NCBI GenBank assembly: GCA_018241425.1
Contig: JAFEDU010000003.1
Coordinates: 310,001-374,000 of the forward strand
DNA from: Pseudomonadota bacterium
GTDB taxonomy: Bacteria; Pseudomonadota; Gammaproteobacteria; Steroidobacterales; Steroidobacteraceae
Length of the DNA: 64,000 bases
Reading direction: 5' to 3'
Shown: positions 24,259-33,365 of the stretch, piece after piece
How the letters are laid out: each line of letters starts with the position of its first letter
Position numbering within the stretch: position 1 is the first letter of the stretch
The notes under the pieces: model-generated
What the model saw: only the letters and a program-made list of their open reading frames with translations
The model's database searches: none
Told to the model about the DNA's origin: nothing
Program-made: the position numbers and the translations under genes

Positions 24259-27200
24259 CTAGGTGGGGCGGCGGGCGAGGCGCGGCTCGCGGGAGAGTCG
24301 CCCGATCGCCAGGAGCGCGAGCCCCAAGAGCAGTGCGCTATCGAAGGAACCGCCACCGCCACCGCCGCTCTTGGCCGCCACGCTCAACGACGCGGACTGG
24401 GACTTGGTGCCCCCCGCGCCGGTGCAGCTGAGGGAGTAGGTCAGCGTGCCGGAGGTCGCCGGCGTCTGGGTGCTGGTGCCGGAGGTGGCTTCGCTCCCGC
24501 TCCATGCACCGCTCGCCGTGCAGCTCGTCGCCCCCGTCGAGGACCAGGTGAGCGTCGCGCTCTGACCCTCGGTGATCGAGGCCGGGGAGACCGACAGCGC
24601 GACGCTCGGCGGGGCGACCGCCACCGAGAGGGTTGCCGACTTGGCAGCGCTGCCTCCGGTCCCGGTGCAGGTCAGCGTGTAGGTGAGCGTGCCGGCGGCG
24701 GTCGGGGCGACCGTGCTGGCGCCGCTCGTAGCCTCGCTCCCGCTCCATGCACCGCTTGCCGTGCAGGCGGTGGCGCTGGTGGAGGACCAGGTGACCTGCG
24801 CGCTCTGCCCGACGGTGATCGAGGCCGGGGAGACCGCGATCGTGACGGTCGGCGTCGCGTTGACGGCGGCCACCGTGAGGCTCGCCGACTTCGCAACACT
24901 CCCGCCCGCACCCGTGCAGGTGAGCGTGTAGGTCTGGGTGCCGGTCGTCTTCGGCGTCACCGAGCTCGAACCGTTCACCGCCTCACTGCCGCTCCACGCA
25001 CCGCTCGCCGTGCAGGCGGTGGCGTTGGTGGAGGACCAGGTGAGCGTGGCGCTGCCGCCGAGCGTGATGGCGGCCGGCGCGACCGCCAGGCTGACCGTCG
25101 GCGCCGGCGCCGTCACCGTCAGCATCACGGATTTCGACGTGCTGCCGCCTGTACCGGTACACGTGAGCGTGTAGGTCAGGCCGCCGGCGGCCTTCGGTGT
25201 CACGGTGCTCGTGCCGGTGACCGGCTCGCTGCCGGTCCAGGCGTTGCTCGCGGTGCAGCCCGTGGCGTTGGTGGCCGACCAGGTGAGCTTGGCGCTCTGG
25301 CCCAGGGTGATGGAGGTCGGTGCGACCGACAGGCTCACCACTGGCGCCGGGGCGGACGTGATCGTCAGCGTCACCGCCGAGGAGGTCGAGGCGCTGTTGT
25401 TGGTATCGCCCCCGTAGGCCGCGGTCACCGAGTAGCTGCCGGCCGCCAGCGAGCTCGTCGTGAGCGTCGCGACGCCGGAGCTGTTGAGGGACACCTTGCC
25501 GAGGCTGGAGCCGCCGTTGGCGAAGGTCACCGAGCCGGTCGGCACGGCACTGCCGCCAGTCTCGCTCACCGTGGCGGTGAAGGTTACCGGCGTGCCGGTG
25601 GTGGCCGAGGTCGGCGAGACCGTGAGCAGGGTCTTGGTCGCCTCGGTGACAATGATCTTGGCGACGAAGCCGTCCGAGCTCCCCCCGCCGTAGCCGGTCT
25701 GGAACGCACCCTTGGTGGCTCCGGAGCTTGCCGGGGTGCCGAGGTTGCCGGCCACGTACACCGCGCCGCTGGAGTCGACCGCGACACCGCCGGTGCTGAT
25801 CTGCCCGGCGTTGCCGACGTTCACGAAGCTCGAGAACTTGAGTGTCGCAAGTCCCGAGTCGAACTCGGCAACGAAGGGTCCCTGGCCCCCGGTGGTGTTG
25901 GTGCTCGCGATCCCGTTGACGACGGGTATGCCGTTGCCGCCGAAACCGTTGACCCACAGGTTGCCTTGGGCATCCAAGGCGATCGCACCGGGTGTCGAGA
26001 CACCATCCCCGCTGCAGGTGAGGCAGCCAAAGAACGTGCCCGCGAGCAGCGAAGTCCCGCTCGGATTGAGCTTGGCGATGAAGATGACTCCGCATTGCGA
26101 GTCGCCGGTCTTGGTGGACTTGTTGTAGCCGTCGCAGGTGGGCTGGTAGGAACCCGCGGTGGTCGGGAAACCTGCGTCGTTGCTGAACCCGGTGACGTAG
26201 GCGTTGCCCGAGGCATCCGCGACGATGCCTGTGGCGAGGTTCTGCCACGAGCCCGCACCCGGCTCGACTCCGCCCAGGTATGTGCCATAGGTCAGTGTCG
26301 TGCTGCCCACGGGGCTGAACTTGGCGACGAACCCGCAGTTGCCCCCGAGCGCGAGGCTGCCGGTGCCGTTCGGGCCGCACTGGGTGGAACTGGACTGCAG
26401 GGAACCTGAGGTGGTCGGCAGAAAGCTGTCGCCGGTGTAACCGGTGATGTAGAAGTTACCCGACGCATCGACCGTCACGGCGTTGCCGTAGGTGCTCGCC
26501 TGACTCCCCTGGGCGGCGATCTGCGAGAAGGGCCGGTCGTCCCCGAACAGGGTCGAGTACTGCAGCGTCGTGAGGTTCACATCGAACACCGACACGAACG
26601 CGTCGTACTGGAGGGCGCCGTTGATCGCCTGGGTTGGCGAATAGTTGTAGGCAGTGACGATCGCGCCGCTGGTGGTGGGGAAGCCGATTGCCGGGGCCTC
26701 GCCGCCCACGCCCGTGGGGATGTTCTCGCCCGGGTAGGCTGCGCCGGCCACGTACGGACGCCCCGACTTGTCTACCGCCACGCCGTAGCCGTACGAGCCG
26801 TACGTGCTGCCGAGGAAGGTCGAGGCGAGCAATGAGCCCGAGGGGGACAGCTTGGTGACGAAGGCGCTCGGAGCGCCGCCGTCACCACAGCTCGCCTTCG
26901 CCGTCTGGCTGGCGTTGTTGTAGTTCGGCGAGCAGATCGTCTGGTAGGCGCCGGAAGTGGCGGGGAAGTCGTTCGAGCCGGCCACCCCGGTGACGAACGT
27001 GTTGCCGCTGGCATCGACCGCGACCCCGTAGCCGAGATCGTTGCCGTTGGTGCCACCGAGGTAGGTCGAGTAGACCACTGAGGTACCGTCGGCCGAGAAC
27101 TTGGTGACGAAGGCCCAGGAGGTTCCGTAGGTCTTGGCCGGTCCGCTGCCCTGGTAGGCAGCATGGGTGGGAAAGTTCAGCGACGCAGTCGCGCCCGTGA

Positions 27201-28059
27201 CGATGAACTCGCCGGCGCTGTCCAGGGCGGCGGCCTGGCCTGCGATCTGGGAAGCCTGCGGGGAGGTCCGGCCGATGACGTCGGCACCGCTGCCCCCGAG
27301 ATAGCTGAAGTAGCTCAGCACCGGGTCGATGACGAGCGTACGGCCGTGGTCGTAGTGGCCGACCTGGAAATGCACCGCGTGGCCCTCGAGCCGGTAGCGG
27401 GCGCTGATCTCGCGCCGCTCCCCGTCGACCAGCTGGTAGGCGACGGGTCGCCTGAAGGTCACCTCGCTCCCCGCCCGGCCGATGTGCAGCGTGCCGTGCG
27501 CATCCAGGCTTACGTTCTCGGCGCCATCGACCTGAAGCCCGATGTCGCGGGTGGCGGTGTGCGGCGCCACCACGAAGTCGTACTCGAGCTGGCCTTCGGT
27601 GCCGTAGTAGACGAGATCGACCCCGCGGTAGACCTGCGGGTAGCGCACACGCGCATAGGTGTGCACGTCGGTGACCCAGTGCGTGGGGTCGTTGCCGATC
27701 AGATAGTTGATCCGTCCGGGAAGCGGGTCCTGCGCCTGCGGCGCGGTCGCACGGCGTGCTCCGGCGAGCTTCAGATCGATCAGCGGCGGGGCCGCGGTCG
27801 TCGCGGGCAGCGCGAGGGTAGCCCCGGCTGCGCCGAGGGTGATCGCGTAGTTGCGGCCGTGCGCCAGGTACTCGGTGCCGGCGGCTGCCTGACCGACATT
27901 GCGCTCGAAGGTGAGTGGCAGGGCGTGCGCCTGGCCGCTCGTGCCGGCGGCGCCTTGCGAGGCGGACGCCCCTCCGGCGATCGCTGCCGCTATGACGCCG
28001 GTCAGGGCGGTGAACAAAGCCGTGCGGCACGGCCGCCGGCGATTATTGTCGCTGTACAT
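24259..28059 (-). CDS. large secreted SBBP beta-propeller / Ig-repeat protein with CTERM-type tail
   Basis: A 1266-residue exported protein. A signal peptide (to about GGASAS) precedes a DUF7948-like N-terminal domain (LTFERNVGQA...GVDLVYYGTEGQLEYDFVV). About ten SBBP repeats follow, of the form FVTKF...LTYGTYLGG...GIVVDASGNAYVTG, predicted to form beta-propellers. An Ig-like domain (TLLTVSPTSATTGTPVTFTATV) leads to four near-identical ~83-residue repeats. The C-terminus is a glycine run (GGGGGG), a hydrophobic helix (ALLLGLALLAIGRL) and an Arg-rich end. This is the tripartite form of GlyGly-CTERM or related sorting signals, so it is likely surface-processed. GGGGAGC precedes ATG 28059. It follows an ECF sigma/kinase pair by 142 bases on the same strand. 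Confidence 0.85.
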   Translation of the reverse strand: MYSDNNRRRPCRTALFTALTGVIAAAIAGGASASQGAAGTSGQAHALPLTFERNVGQAAAGTEYLAHGRNYAITLGAAGATLALPATTAAPPLIDLKLAGARRATAPQAQDPLPGRINYLIGNDPTHWVTDVHTYARVRYPQVYRGVDLVYYGTEGQLEYDFVVAPHTATRDIGLQVDGAENVSLDAHGTLHIGRAGSEVTFRRPVAYQLVDGERREISARYRLEGHAVHFQVGHYDHGRTLVIDPVLSYFSYLGGSGADVIGRTSPQASQIAGQAAALDSAGEFIVTGATASLNFPTHAAYQGSGPAKTYGTSWAFVTKFSADGTSVVYSTYLGGTNGNDLGYGVAVDASGNTFVTGVAGSNDFPATSGAYQTICSPNYNNASQTAKASCGDGGAPSAFVTKLSPSGSLLASTFLGSTYGSYGYGVAVDKSGRPYVAGAAYPGENIPTGVGGEAPAIGFPTTSGAIVTAYNYSPTQAINGALQYDAFVSVFDVNLTTLQYSTLFGDDRPFSQIAAQGSQASTYGNAVTVDASGNFYITGYTGDSFLPTTSGSLQSSSTQCGPNGTGSLALGGNCGFVAKFSPVGSTTLTYGTYLGGVEPGAGSWQNLATGIVADASGNAYVTGFSNDAGFPTTAGSYQPTCDGYNKSTKTGDSQCGVIFIAKLNPSGTSLLAGTFFGCLTCSGDGVSTPGAIALDAQGNLWVNGFGGNGIPVVNGIASTNTTGGQGPFVAEFDSGLATLKFSSFVNVGNAGQISTGGVAVDSSGAVYVAGNLGTPASSGATKGAFQTGYGGGSSDGFVAKIIVTEATKTLLTVSPTSATTGTPVTFTATVSETGGSAVPTGSVTFANGGSSLGKVSLNSSGVATLTTSSLAAGSYSVTAAYGGDTNNSASTSSAVTLTITSAPAPVVSLSVAPTSITLGQSAKLTWSATNATGCTASNAWTGSEPVTGTSTVTPKAAGGLTYTLTCTGTGGSTSKSVMLTVTAPAPTVSLAVAPAAITLGGSATLTWSSTNATACTASGAWSGSEAVNGSSSVTPKTTGTQTYTLTCTGAGGSVAKSASLTVAAVNATPTVTIAVSPASITVGQSAQVTWSSTSATACTASGAWSGSEATSGASTVAPTAAGTLTYTLTCTGTGGSAAKSATLSVAVAPPSVALSVSPASITEGQSATLTWSSTGATSCTASGAWSGSEATSGTSTQTPATSGTLTYSLSCTGAGGTKSQSASLSVAAKSGGGGGGSFDSALLLGLALLAIGRLSREPRLARRPT
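24385..25345 (-). repeat. four tandem ~245-base repeats encoding Ig-like domains
   Basis: Four copies of a ~83-codon unit, each with the pattern V-x-L-x-V-x-P-x-x-I-T-x-G-x-S-A, then LTWSSTNATACTASGAWSGS, and later LTYTLTCTGTGGS. Each has two cysteines spaced for a disulfide. The high identity suggests recent duplication and possible copy-number variation between strains. Confidence 0.8.
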
Positions 28060-28201
28060 GGATGCTCCCCTGGAAATTGAACGCGCCTGGCCCCCGGCTG
28101 CCTTGGGGCCGGGGGTTCCTAAGGGAGAAAGGCGTAAAGGCCCGCGACTTCGTATCAGGGTCGCAGCCTGATTTCGGGGGAAGGCGGAATCGGGGGTCGG
28201 A

Positions 28202-30676
28202 TCAGTCCTTGATGCGAGCGGCCACGCGCTCGGCCTCGTGCGGCCGGCCGGTGTGTTCGTACAGCTCGCGCAGCGCCTTCAGGGCGACCTGGGTAGCGTA
28301 GAAATCCGGCCCGCGCGTCGCCACGAGCGCGGCGGCCGCCGGCTGAAGCAGCGCCTCCGCTTCGGGGTAGCGGCCGAGGCGGATTTCACAGAACGCCACC
28401 GCGACGCGGGCTGCCTCGAGGTGCCAGTCCCCCGCCGCCAGCGTGCGCGCGCGGATCCCCAGATTGCGCTGTGCGGCGGTGAGGCCCGCGGCGGCGTCGG
28501 TGCCCCCGCAGGCCGCCAGGGCGAAGTCGTTCCAAGCGCCGGTGGCGAAGCGGGTCTCTGGTCCCTCGGTCGCATCGAGGCCGGTCGCCGCGGCACGGAA
28601 CCGGTTCTCGGCTTCGTCGAAACGCCTGAGGTCGAGCAGCGTCTCACCCAGCTGGATCTCGGCGATCAGGGTGTCGCGTGCCTGCGGGCCGTTCACGCGG
28701 GAGCTCACGGCAACGATGTCGCGCAGGAGCGGCTCCGCCGCGGCGGGCTGGTGCAGGTTCAGGAGCGCCATCGCGTAGTTGCCCTCGCCGATAAGGACGA
28801 ACGGATGGTCTGTCGGCAGGTAGCGGCGCGCATCGGCCAGGGCTGAGCGCGCCACCTCGACCGACTCCGCGTAGCGCCCCTGGTTGCCGAGGTTAACCGC
28901 AAGGTCGTTTTCCGCGGTGATGGCTTCGACCCGGGCCTTACCCGTGAGCTGTGGCTCGAGCGCTATGGCCGCCCGCAGCAGCGTGTCCGCTTCCTGCTCC
29001 TGGCCGAGGTTGCCGAGGGCGCCGCCAAGTTCGTGCAGTGCCGCCTCGCGCTCGGGGGCGACGTTCGCGAGCCCCTCGAGCAGCTTCAGTGCCTGGCGCA
29101 GCGTGTCGGCGCTCTCGCGGTAGCGAGCGTGCGTTCGCAGCAGCGCGCCGCGCGAAATCAGGGCCCGCGCGACGTCGAGCGCGGTGCCGCCATGAGCCTT
29201 GAGGAGGGCGAGCTCGCGGTCGCTCGCCGCGATGCCCTGGTCGTAACGGCCGAGGCTCGCATTGGTGTCCACCAGCAGGTCCTGCATCGAGGCCTCGGCG
29301 AGCGGCTCGTCGCGCAGGCTCTGGGGCAGGGTGCTGGCCGCGCGGTCCAGGAGTTCGGCCACCGTGATGTCGCGCCTGCCTTGGTGCGGATCCGCGGATT
29401 TCAGGAGCTCCTCGAGGAATTCTCCGCGCCGCGCGGCGGCTGCCTGCGCCTGTGCGACCCGGCGTTCCTGCGCCAGGTACAGCACGCCGGCGACCCCGAG
29501 TGCGACCAGGAGTGTCGTGGCGATGCCGAGCGGTACCGCACGGCGGCGCACGAACTTGCGCAGCCGGTAGCCGACCGAGGGTGCGTGCGCAGCCACCGGG
29601 CGGCCCTCGAGGTACGCACGCAGGTCGGCCTCGAGCTCGTGCGCCCCGGTGTAGCGCTCGGCCGGGTCGCGCGCGAGCGCCGTGGTGAGGATGCAGTCGA
29701 GGTCCCCGCGCAGGCCGCGCGCGACCCCCGGCAGCTCTCCACCACCGCGGGCCGCCGCGCTCGGGCGGTCGACGTCCTCCTGGGTGACGGCGAGCAGGTA
29801 GGCGACCGCGGTGGAGGCGTTCGCGTGCGGCTCCACTCCGGTCAGCACGCGGTAGGCGAGGGCCCCGAGACCGAACACATCCGTGGCCACCGTGACCGGC
29901 TCGAGGCGCACCTGCTCGGGGGCGGCGTAATGGGGCGTGAACAGCGCCCGCACGTCGAGGGTCGCCGCCCGCGTACCACCAGGTTGGTCGATGGCGGAGG
30001 CGATGCCGAAGTCGATGAGCTTCGGCTGCCCGTCCTCGGTCACGAGCACGTTGCTGGGCTTGATGTCGCGATGCACGATCAGGGCCCGGTGCGCGGTGGC
30101 CACGGCGTCAGCGACCGTGATGAGCAGTCGTACGCGCGCGGCGAGGTCCAGGCCGCGGCTCGCGCAATACACGGTGATCGGCTGCCCGCGCACGAACTCC
30201 ATCGCGATCCAGCCGCGGCCGTCCTCGACGCCTGCGTCGATCAGCCGCGCAATCGAGGGGTGATCGAGGCGCGCGAGGATGCTGGCCTCGCGGCGGAACT
30301 GTGGCGACTTCGCATCGCTCACGCGCTCGCGCAGGATCTTCACCGCCACTGTCTGCGCCACACCGTCGGTCCGCTCGGCCCGGTACACCGCGCCCATGCC
30401 GCCGGAGCCCAGCAGTTCCACGAGCCGGAAAGGACCGAAGTGCTCTCCGGACAGGTCGGCCTCCGCGGTCGGCGGCGCGGTTAGCGCGACGCCAGAGAGC
30501 ACGCCGGTCAGCGCACCGTCCTGGCCGGCGAGCGCGAGCAGCCGCAGCACGACGGCTTCGAGTTCCGGCCGCCCGGCGCAGCGCTCGCGAATGAAGGCGG
30601 CACGCTCCCCGGGGGTTAGCGCGAACGCCGCGGCGAAGATCCCGTAGGCGGCGGCGCGGTCCGGCGCCTCATTCAT
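28202..30676 (-). CDS. transmembrane serine/threonine protein kinase with TPR sensor region
   Basis: An 824-residue kinase. An N-terminal helical segment precedes the PknB-like kinase domain (~95-370): GSGGMGAVYRAER (glycine loop), VAVKIL (ATP lysine), IVHRDIKPSNVLV (catalytic loop), LIDFGIAS (DFG) and YAAPEQ. One transmembrane helix (~390-415, PLGIATTLLVALGVAGVLYLA) is followed by a periplasmic-side array of ~8 TPR-like repeats. Start ATG at 30676 overlaps the sigma factor stop by four bases (ATGA), so both are made together. This matches ECF-sigma/kinase pairs in which the kinase phosphorylates and activates the sigma factor (ECF43 type, recalled from Vibrio EcfP-PknT). Confidence 0.9.
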   Translation of the reverse strand: MNEAPDRAAAYGIFAAAFALTPGERAAFIRERCAGRPELEAVVLRLLALAGQDGALTGVLSGVALTAPPTAEADLSGEHFGPFRLVELLGSGGMGAVYRAERTDGVAQTVAVKILRERVSDAKSPQFRREASILARLDHPSIARLIDAGVEDGRGWIAMEFVRGQPITVYCASRGLDLAARVRLLITVADAVATAHRALIVHRDIKPSNVLVTEDGQPKLIDFGIASAIDQPGGTRAATLDVRALFTPHYAAPEQVRLEPVTVATDVFGLGALAYRVLTGVEPHANASTAVAYLLAVTQEDVDRPSAAARGGGELPGVARGLRGDLDCILTTALARDPAERYTGAHELEADLRAYLEGRPVAAHAPSVGYRLRKFVRRRAVPLGIATTLLVALGVAGVLYLAQERRVAQAQAAAARRGEFLEELLKSADPHQGRRDITVAELLDRAASTLPQSLRDEPLAEASMQDLLVDTNASLGRYDQGIAASDRELALLKAHGGTALDVARALISRGALLRTHARYRESADTLRQALKLLEGLANVAPEREAALHELGGALGNLGQEQEADTLLRAAIALEPQLTGKARVEAITAENDLAVNLGNQGRYAESVEVARSALADARRYLPTDHPFVLIGEGNYAMALLNLHQPAAAEPLLRDIVAVSSRVNGPQARDTLIAEIQLGETLLDLRRFDEAENRFRAAATGLDATEGPETRFATGAWNDFALAACGGTDAAAGLTAAQRNLGIRARTLAAGDWHLEAARVAVAFCEIRLGRYPEAEALLQPAAAALVATRGPDFYATQVALKALRELYEHTGRPHEAERVAARIKD

Positions 30677-31254
30677 GGGCGGGGCAGCAACTCGTTGGCG
30701 AGCCACGCCTTGCCGGTGGCCCAGCGCCGGTTGGCCGTGGCCACCGACAGTTTGAGGGCCTCCGCGGCCTCTTCGATGGACAGCCCGCCGAAGACGCGCA
30801 GTGACACGATATCGGCTGCCTGGGGGTCCAGGCCCTGGAGCTCTGTCAGCAGCGTCTCCACGTCGAGCGCGTCGAAACCGCCGTCACGGCCGCCAAGGTT
30901 CTCGTCGCTCAGGGTGACGGGCGTGCCGCCGTCGCGTTTTGCCGCACGGCGGCGCCGGGCCTCGTCCACGAGCACCTGGCGCGCGACGCGCGCCGCCATC
31001 GCCAGGAAGTGCAGCCGGTCGCGCCAGTTGGGCTCGCGCAGCTCGGTGAGGCGCAGGTAGACCTCGTTCACCAGGGCCGTCGGGCGGATCGTGAGGTGCC
31101 GCTCGCCGCGCAGCTCGCGCACCGCGATCAGGTGGATGTCCCGATACAGGTGGGTGAGCAGGTCGTCCAGCGCGCCGGTTTCGCCGCCCGACCAACGCTC
31201 GAATAGGGCGATCGTGTGCGAGTCGGTCACGCGCGGGTGACCTGACAGCCGCAT
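30673..31254 (-). CDS. ECF-type sigma factor partnered with a Ser/Thr kinase
   Basis: A 193-residue sigma-70-like protein with region 2 (LLTHLYRDIHLIAVRELRGERHLTIRPTALVNEVYLRL) and region 4 (LDPQAADIVSLRVFGGLSIEEAAEALKLSVATANRRWATGKAWL). It resembles the ECF group often found next to eukaryotic-type kinases and lacks an adjacent anti-sigma factor. In that group a phosphorylation replaces release from an anti-sigma. Start ATG at 31254. The natural targets are unknown; the SBBP protein gene downstream is a reasonable candidate by position. About 165 bases separate it from the flavin reductase gene. Confidence 0.85.
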   Translation of the reverse strand: MRLSGHPRVTDSHTIALFERWSGGETGALDDLLTHLYRDIHLIAVRELRGERHLTIRPTALVNEVYLRLTELREPNWRDRLHFLAMAARVARQVLVDEARRRRAAKRDGGTPVTLSDENLGGRDGGFDALDVETLLTELQGLDPQAADIVSLRVFGGLSIEEAAEALKLSVATANRRWATGKAWLANELLPRP

Positions 31255-31419
31255 GCAGAAACCGCCGAATCGCTCGTACGGACCGGTGACACGGTGAATA
31301 CCCCGGGTTCTTCGTTGTTGTTATCGAAAGAAGCAGTCTAAAAGCCGCTCGCCGGGGAGGTCAAAGGCGCCCGCCTCGGTAGGGGAAGCCCTGCCCTGCG
31401 GGACGGCGGGACCGGAAGA

Positions 31420-31971
31420 TTAAGTCGGGTCGCCGGCGCCTTCCGAGCTGACCAGGGCCGCAAATGCGCGCACCTGCGCCTCATGGGCCGGCGGCAGGTC
31501 GCCGTCCTCGCAGTTCAGGTGCGCCACGCCCGAGTACTGCATGCCGAGATACTCGAAGGTCTCGCGAAAGGCGGCGAGGAAGGCCGCCGGGGGCTGCTCG
31601 CACACCGACGTGCACACCACGTACGCCCGCTTGCCACGCAGTCGGCGCCCCTGCGGGATGAGCTCGGGGACCTCGAGGTAATCCGAGATCCGGTCGAGGA
31701 AGCACTTCATCGGCGGGCTCACGGAGTACCAGTAAACGGGCGTCGCGAAGATCACCTGCCGGTGAGCGAGGATCCGTTGCATCAGCGGCTCGAAGTCATC
31801 GCCGCGGTTGCCGTGGGCGTAGTCGTAGGGCGATATCCTCAGCCGCGCCAGGTCGACCACCTCGATGCCGAGCTCATGGGCGATCTGGTCCATGAAGCGG
31901 CCGGTGTTGCCGTCGCGGCGGGAGCTGGCGAACAGCGCCAGCATCGTGGGCGCAGGGGTTGAGGTACGCAT
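31420..31971 (-). CDS. NAD(P)H-dependent FMN reductase-like flavodoxin-fold protein under a SoxR box
   Basis: A 183-residue flavodoxin-fold oxidoreductase with an FMN phosphate loop [16 protein letters not shown] (~17-32) and the flavin-edge motif [20 protein letters not shown]. Such enzymes reduce flavins, quinones or redox-cycling compounds with NAD(P)H. ATG at 31971 is chosen. The predicted SoxR-controlled promoter would start transcription at about this base, implying a leaderless mRNA; an internal ATG at 31944 is the alternative. Divergent from soxR, so the gene is the likely effector of this two-gene redox switch. Confidence 0.8.
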   Translation of the reverse strand: MRTSTPAPTMLALFASSRRDGNTGRFMDQIAHELGIEVVDLARLRISPYDYAHGNRGDDFEPLMQRILAHRQVIFATPVYWYSVSPPMKCFLDRISDYLEVPELIPQGRRLRGKRAYVVCTSVCEQPPAAFLAAFRETFEYLGMQYSGVAHLNCEDGDLPPAHEAQVRAFAALVSSEGAGDPT

Positions 31972-31977
31972 GCGTTC

Positions 31978-32008
31978 AGCGTAGAACCTCAAGCACACTT
32001 GAGGTCAA
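31978..32008 (-). promoter_or_regulatory. SoxR box in a 19-bp-spacer promoter
   Basis: CCTCAAG-CACA-CTTGAGG (31987-32004) matches both 7-base arms of the SoxR box known from the soxS promoter. On the minus strand it lies between TTGACC (32008-32003) and TACGCT (31983-31978), separated by exactly 19 bases. That over-long spacer is the hallmark of MerR-family promoters, which oxidised SoxR untwists to activate. The TTG start assigned to soxR falls inside the box. Confidence 0.88.
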
Positions 32009-32565
32009 GCGCCCCACATCCCGCCACTGCGCGTCCGGTACGCCCCCTGTCGGCCGGCGCGGTCGCCGCACGCAGCGGCGTCGCGGTCTCCACCGTTCAT
32101 TTCTACGAGAGCTCCGGTCTCATCCGCGGCTGGCGCACGCCGGGGAACCAGCGTCGCTACGGGCGGGAGGTCCTGAGGCGGGTCGCCATCATCAAGGTGG
32201 CCCAGCGCCTGGGGCTGCCGCTGGCGCGCATCCGCGAGGCCATGGACTCCCTTCCGGGCGGACGCACGCCCACGGCCTCCGACTGGAAGCGCCTCTCGGC
32301 GGCGTGGCGGGCGGAGCTCAGGCGCCGCATAGAGGTGCTGGAGAAGTTGAGCCGCGAGCTCGACGGGTGCATCGGGTGCGGATGCCTGTCGCTAAAGGTC
32401 TGCCGGCTGCGCAACGCCCTGGACCGGCTGGGTGCGCAAGGTTCAGGACCGCGGCTGCTGCAGCCTGCGGAGACCGCGCCGGACGAGGGGGAGCCCGCGG
32501 GCGTCCCGCGCAGCGCTAGAGAAGCCCGTGCTCGCAGAACGAGAAGCAGCGGCCGTCGCCGATGA
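31999..32565 (+). CDS. soxR: redox-sensing MerR-family activator SoxR
   Basis: A 188-residue regulator. The N-terminal MerR DNA-binding domain ([26 protein letters not shown]...[17 protein letters not shown]) leads to a dimer helix. The [2Fe-2S] motif CIGCGC-x5-C follows (Cys124, 127, 129, 135), in the SoxR context [19 protein letters not shown]. Oxidation of the cluster by redox-active compounds or superoxide activates it. No ATG or GTG precedes the domain; TTG at 31999, inside its own operator, is the only usual start available, so the true start is uncertain. The C-terminal ~45 residues are a basic, low-complexity extension overlapping radC by 50 bases. Confidence 0.92.
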   Translation: MRSSAPHPATARPVRPLSAGAVAARSGVAVSTVHFYESSGLIRGWRTPGNQRRYGREVLRRVAIIKVAQRLGLPLARIREAMDSLPGGRTPTASDWKRLSAAWRAELRRRIEVLEKLSRELDGCIGCGCLSLKVCRLRNALDRLGAQGSGPRLLQPAETAPDEGEPAGVPRSAREARARRTRSSGRRR

Positions 32566-33190
32566 TGAAGTGATCGAGCACGCGCACGTCGATGAGCCCG
32601 AGGGCCTCGGCGAGCCGACGGGTGATGAGTTCGTCCGCGCCGCTCGGCTCGAGGACGCCGGAGGGGTGGTTGTGCGCGAAGATCACCGCGGCGGCGTTGT
32701 GCGCCAGGGTCTGGCGCAGCACCTCGCGCGGGTGGACGCCGGCACGGTCGATGGTGCCGCGGAACAGCTCCTCGAAGGCGATCAGGCGGTGGCGGCTGTC
32801 CAGGTACAGGCACGAGAACACCTCGTAGGGCCGGTCGCCGAGCTGCGCCAGCAGGAAGCTGCGCGTCGCCTCGGGCGCTGCGAGCGCAGGCCCCGAGCGC
32901 AGCGCCTCCCGCAGCTGGCGCCGCGTGAGCTCGACGGCCGCCTGCAGCGTCGCATAGCGCGCGGGACCCAGGCCGCGGCGCGCCAGGCAGCGCGGTGCCG
33001 CGGCAGCCAGGAGGTCGCGCAGCGAACCGAAGTCGGTGAGCAGGCCCCGCGCCAGCTCCAGGGCCGAGGCGCCGCGCGTGCCCGTGCCCAGGAGCAGCGC
33101 CAGAAGTTCGGCGTCCGAGAGACTCTCGGCGCCAGAGGCCAGCAGCTTTTCCCGGGGCCGCTCGGCCGCCGGCCAGTCCCGGATGCTCAT
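32516..33190 (-). CDS. radC: RadC-family JAB/MPN-domain protein
   Basis: A 224-residue protein with an N-terminal HhH-like part ([28 protein letters not shown]) and a C-terminal JAMM metalloprotease-like domain with the zinc motif [14 protein letters not shown] (HxH-x7-SxxD). The end SFCEHGLL is standard. Despite the name, its role in DNA repair is doubtful; function unknown. In many genomes radC sits next to coaBC, as here, divergently. The 3' end overlaps the soxR extension. Confidence 0.9.
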   Translation of the reverse strand: MSIRDWPAAERPREKLLASGAESLSDAELLALLLGTGTRGASALELARGLLTDFGSLRDLLAAAAPRCLARRGLGPARYATLQAAVELTRRQLREALRSGPALAAPEATRSFLLAQLGDRPYEVFSCLYLDSRHRLIAFEELFRGTIDRAGVHPREVLRQTLAHNAAAVIFAHNHPSGVLEPSGADELITRRLAEALGLIDVRVLDHFIIGDGRCFSFCEHGLL

Positions 33191-33365
33191 GACAGGCAGT
33201 TCTAAGGCTTGAGGGTGGCCAGTCTAAGGACCCCTCAAGGCATTGCGGGAGGGGGACAAAGGCCTGCAAACACATGGAATTGCACGCCGCCGCCCGTGAC
33301 GTGGGTTTGCCCGGGGCGCCCTGACGGGTGCGATAATGAGCCAACGGGAACGGCGGCGAACATCC

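Noticed and set aside
24385..25345. CRISPR-like array
   Set aside because: The repeats are ~245-base coding units translating to Ig-like domains, not short repeats with unique spacers.
31999..32565. Regulator as MerR/CueR/ZntR metal sensor
   Set aside because: The CxxCxCx5C cluster motif and the SoxR-type box identify SoxR rather than a metal-responsive MerR.
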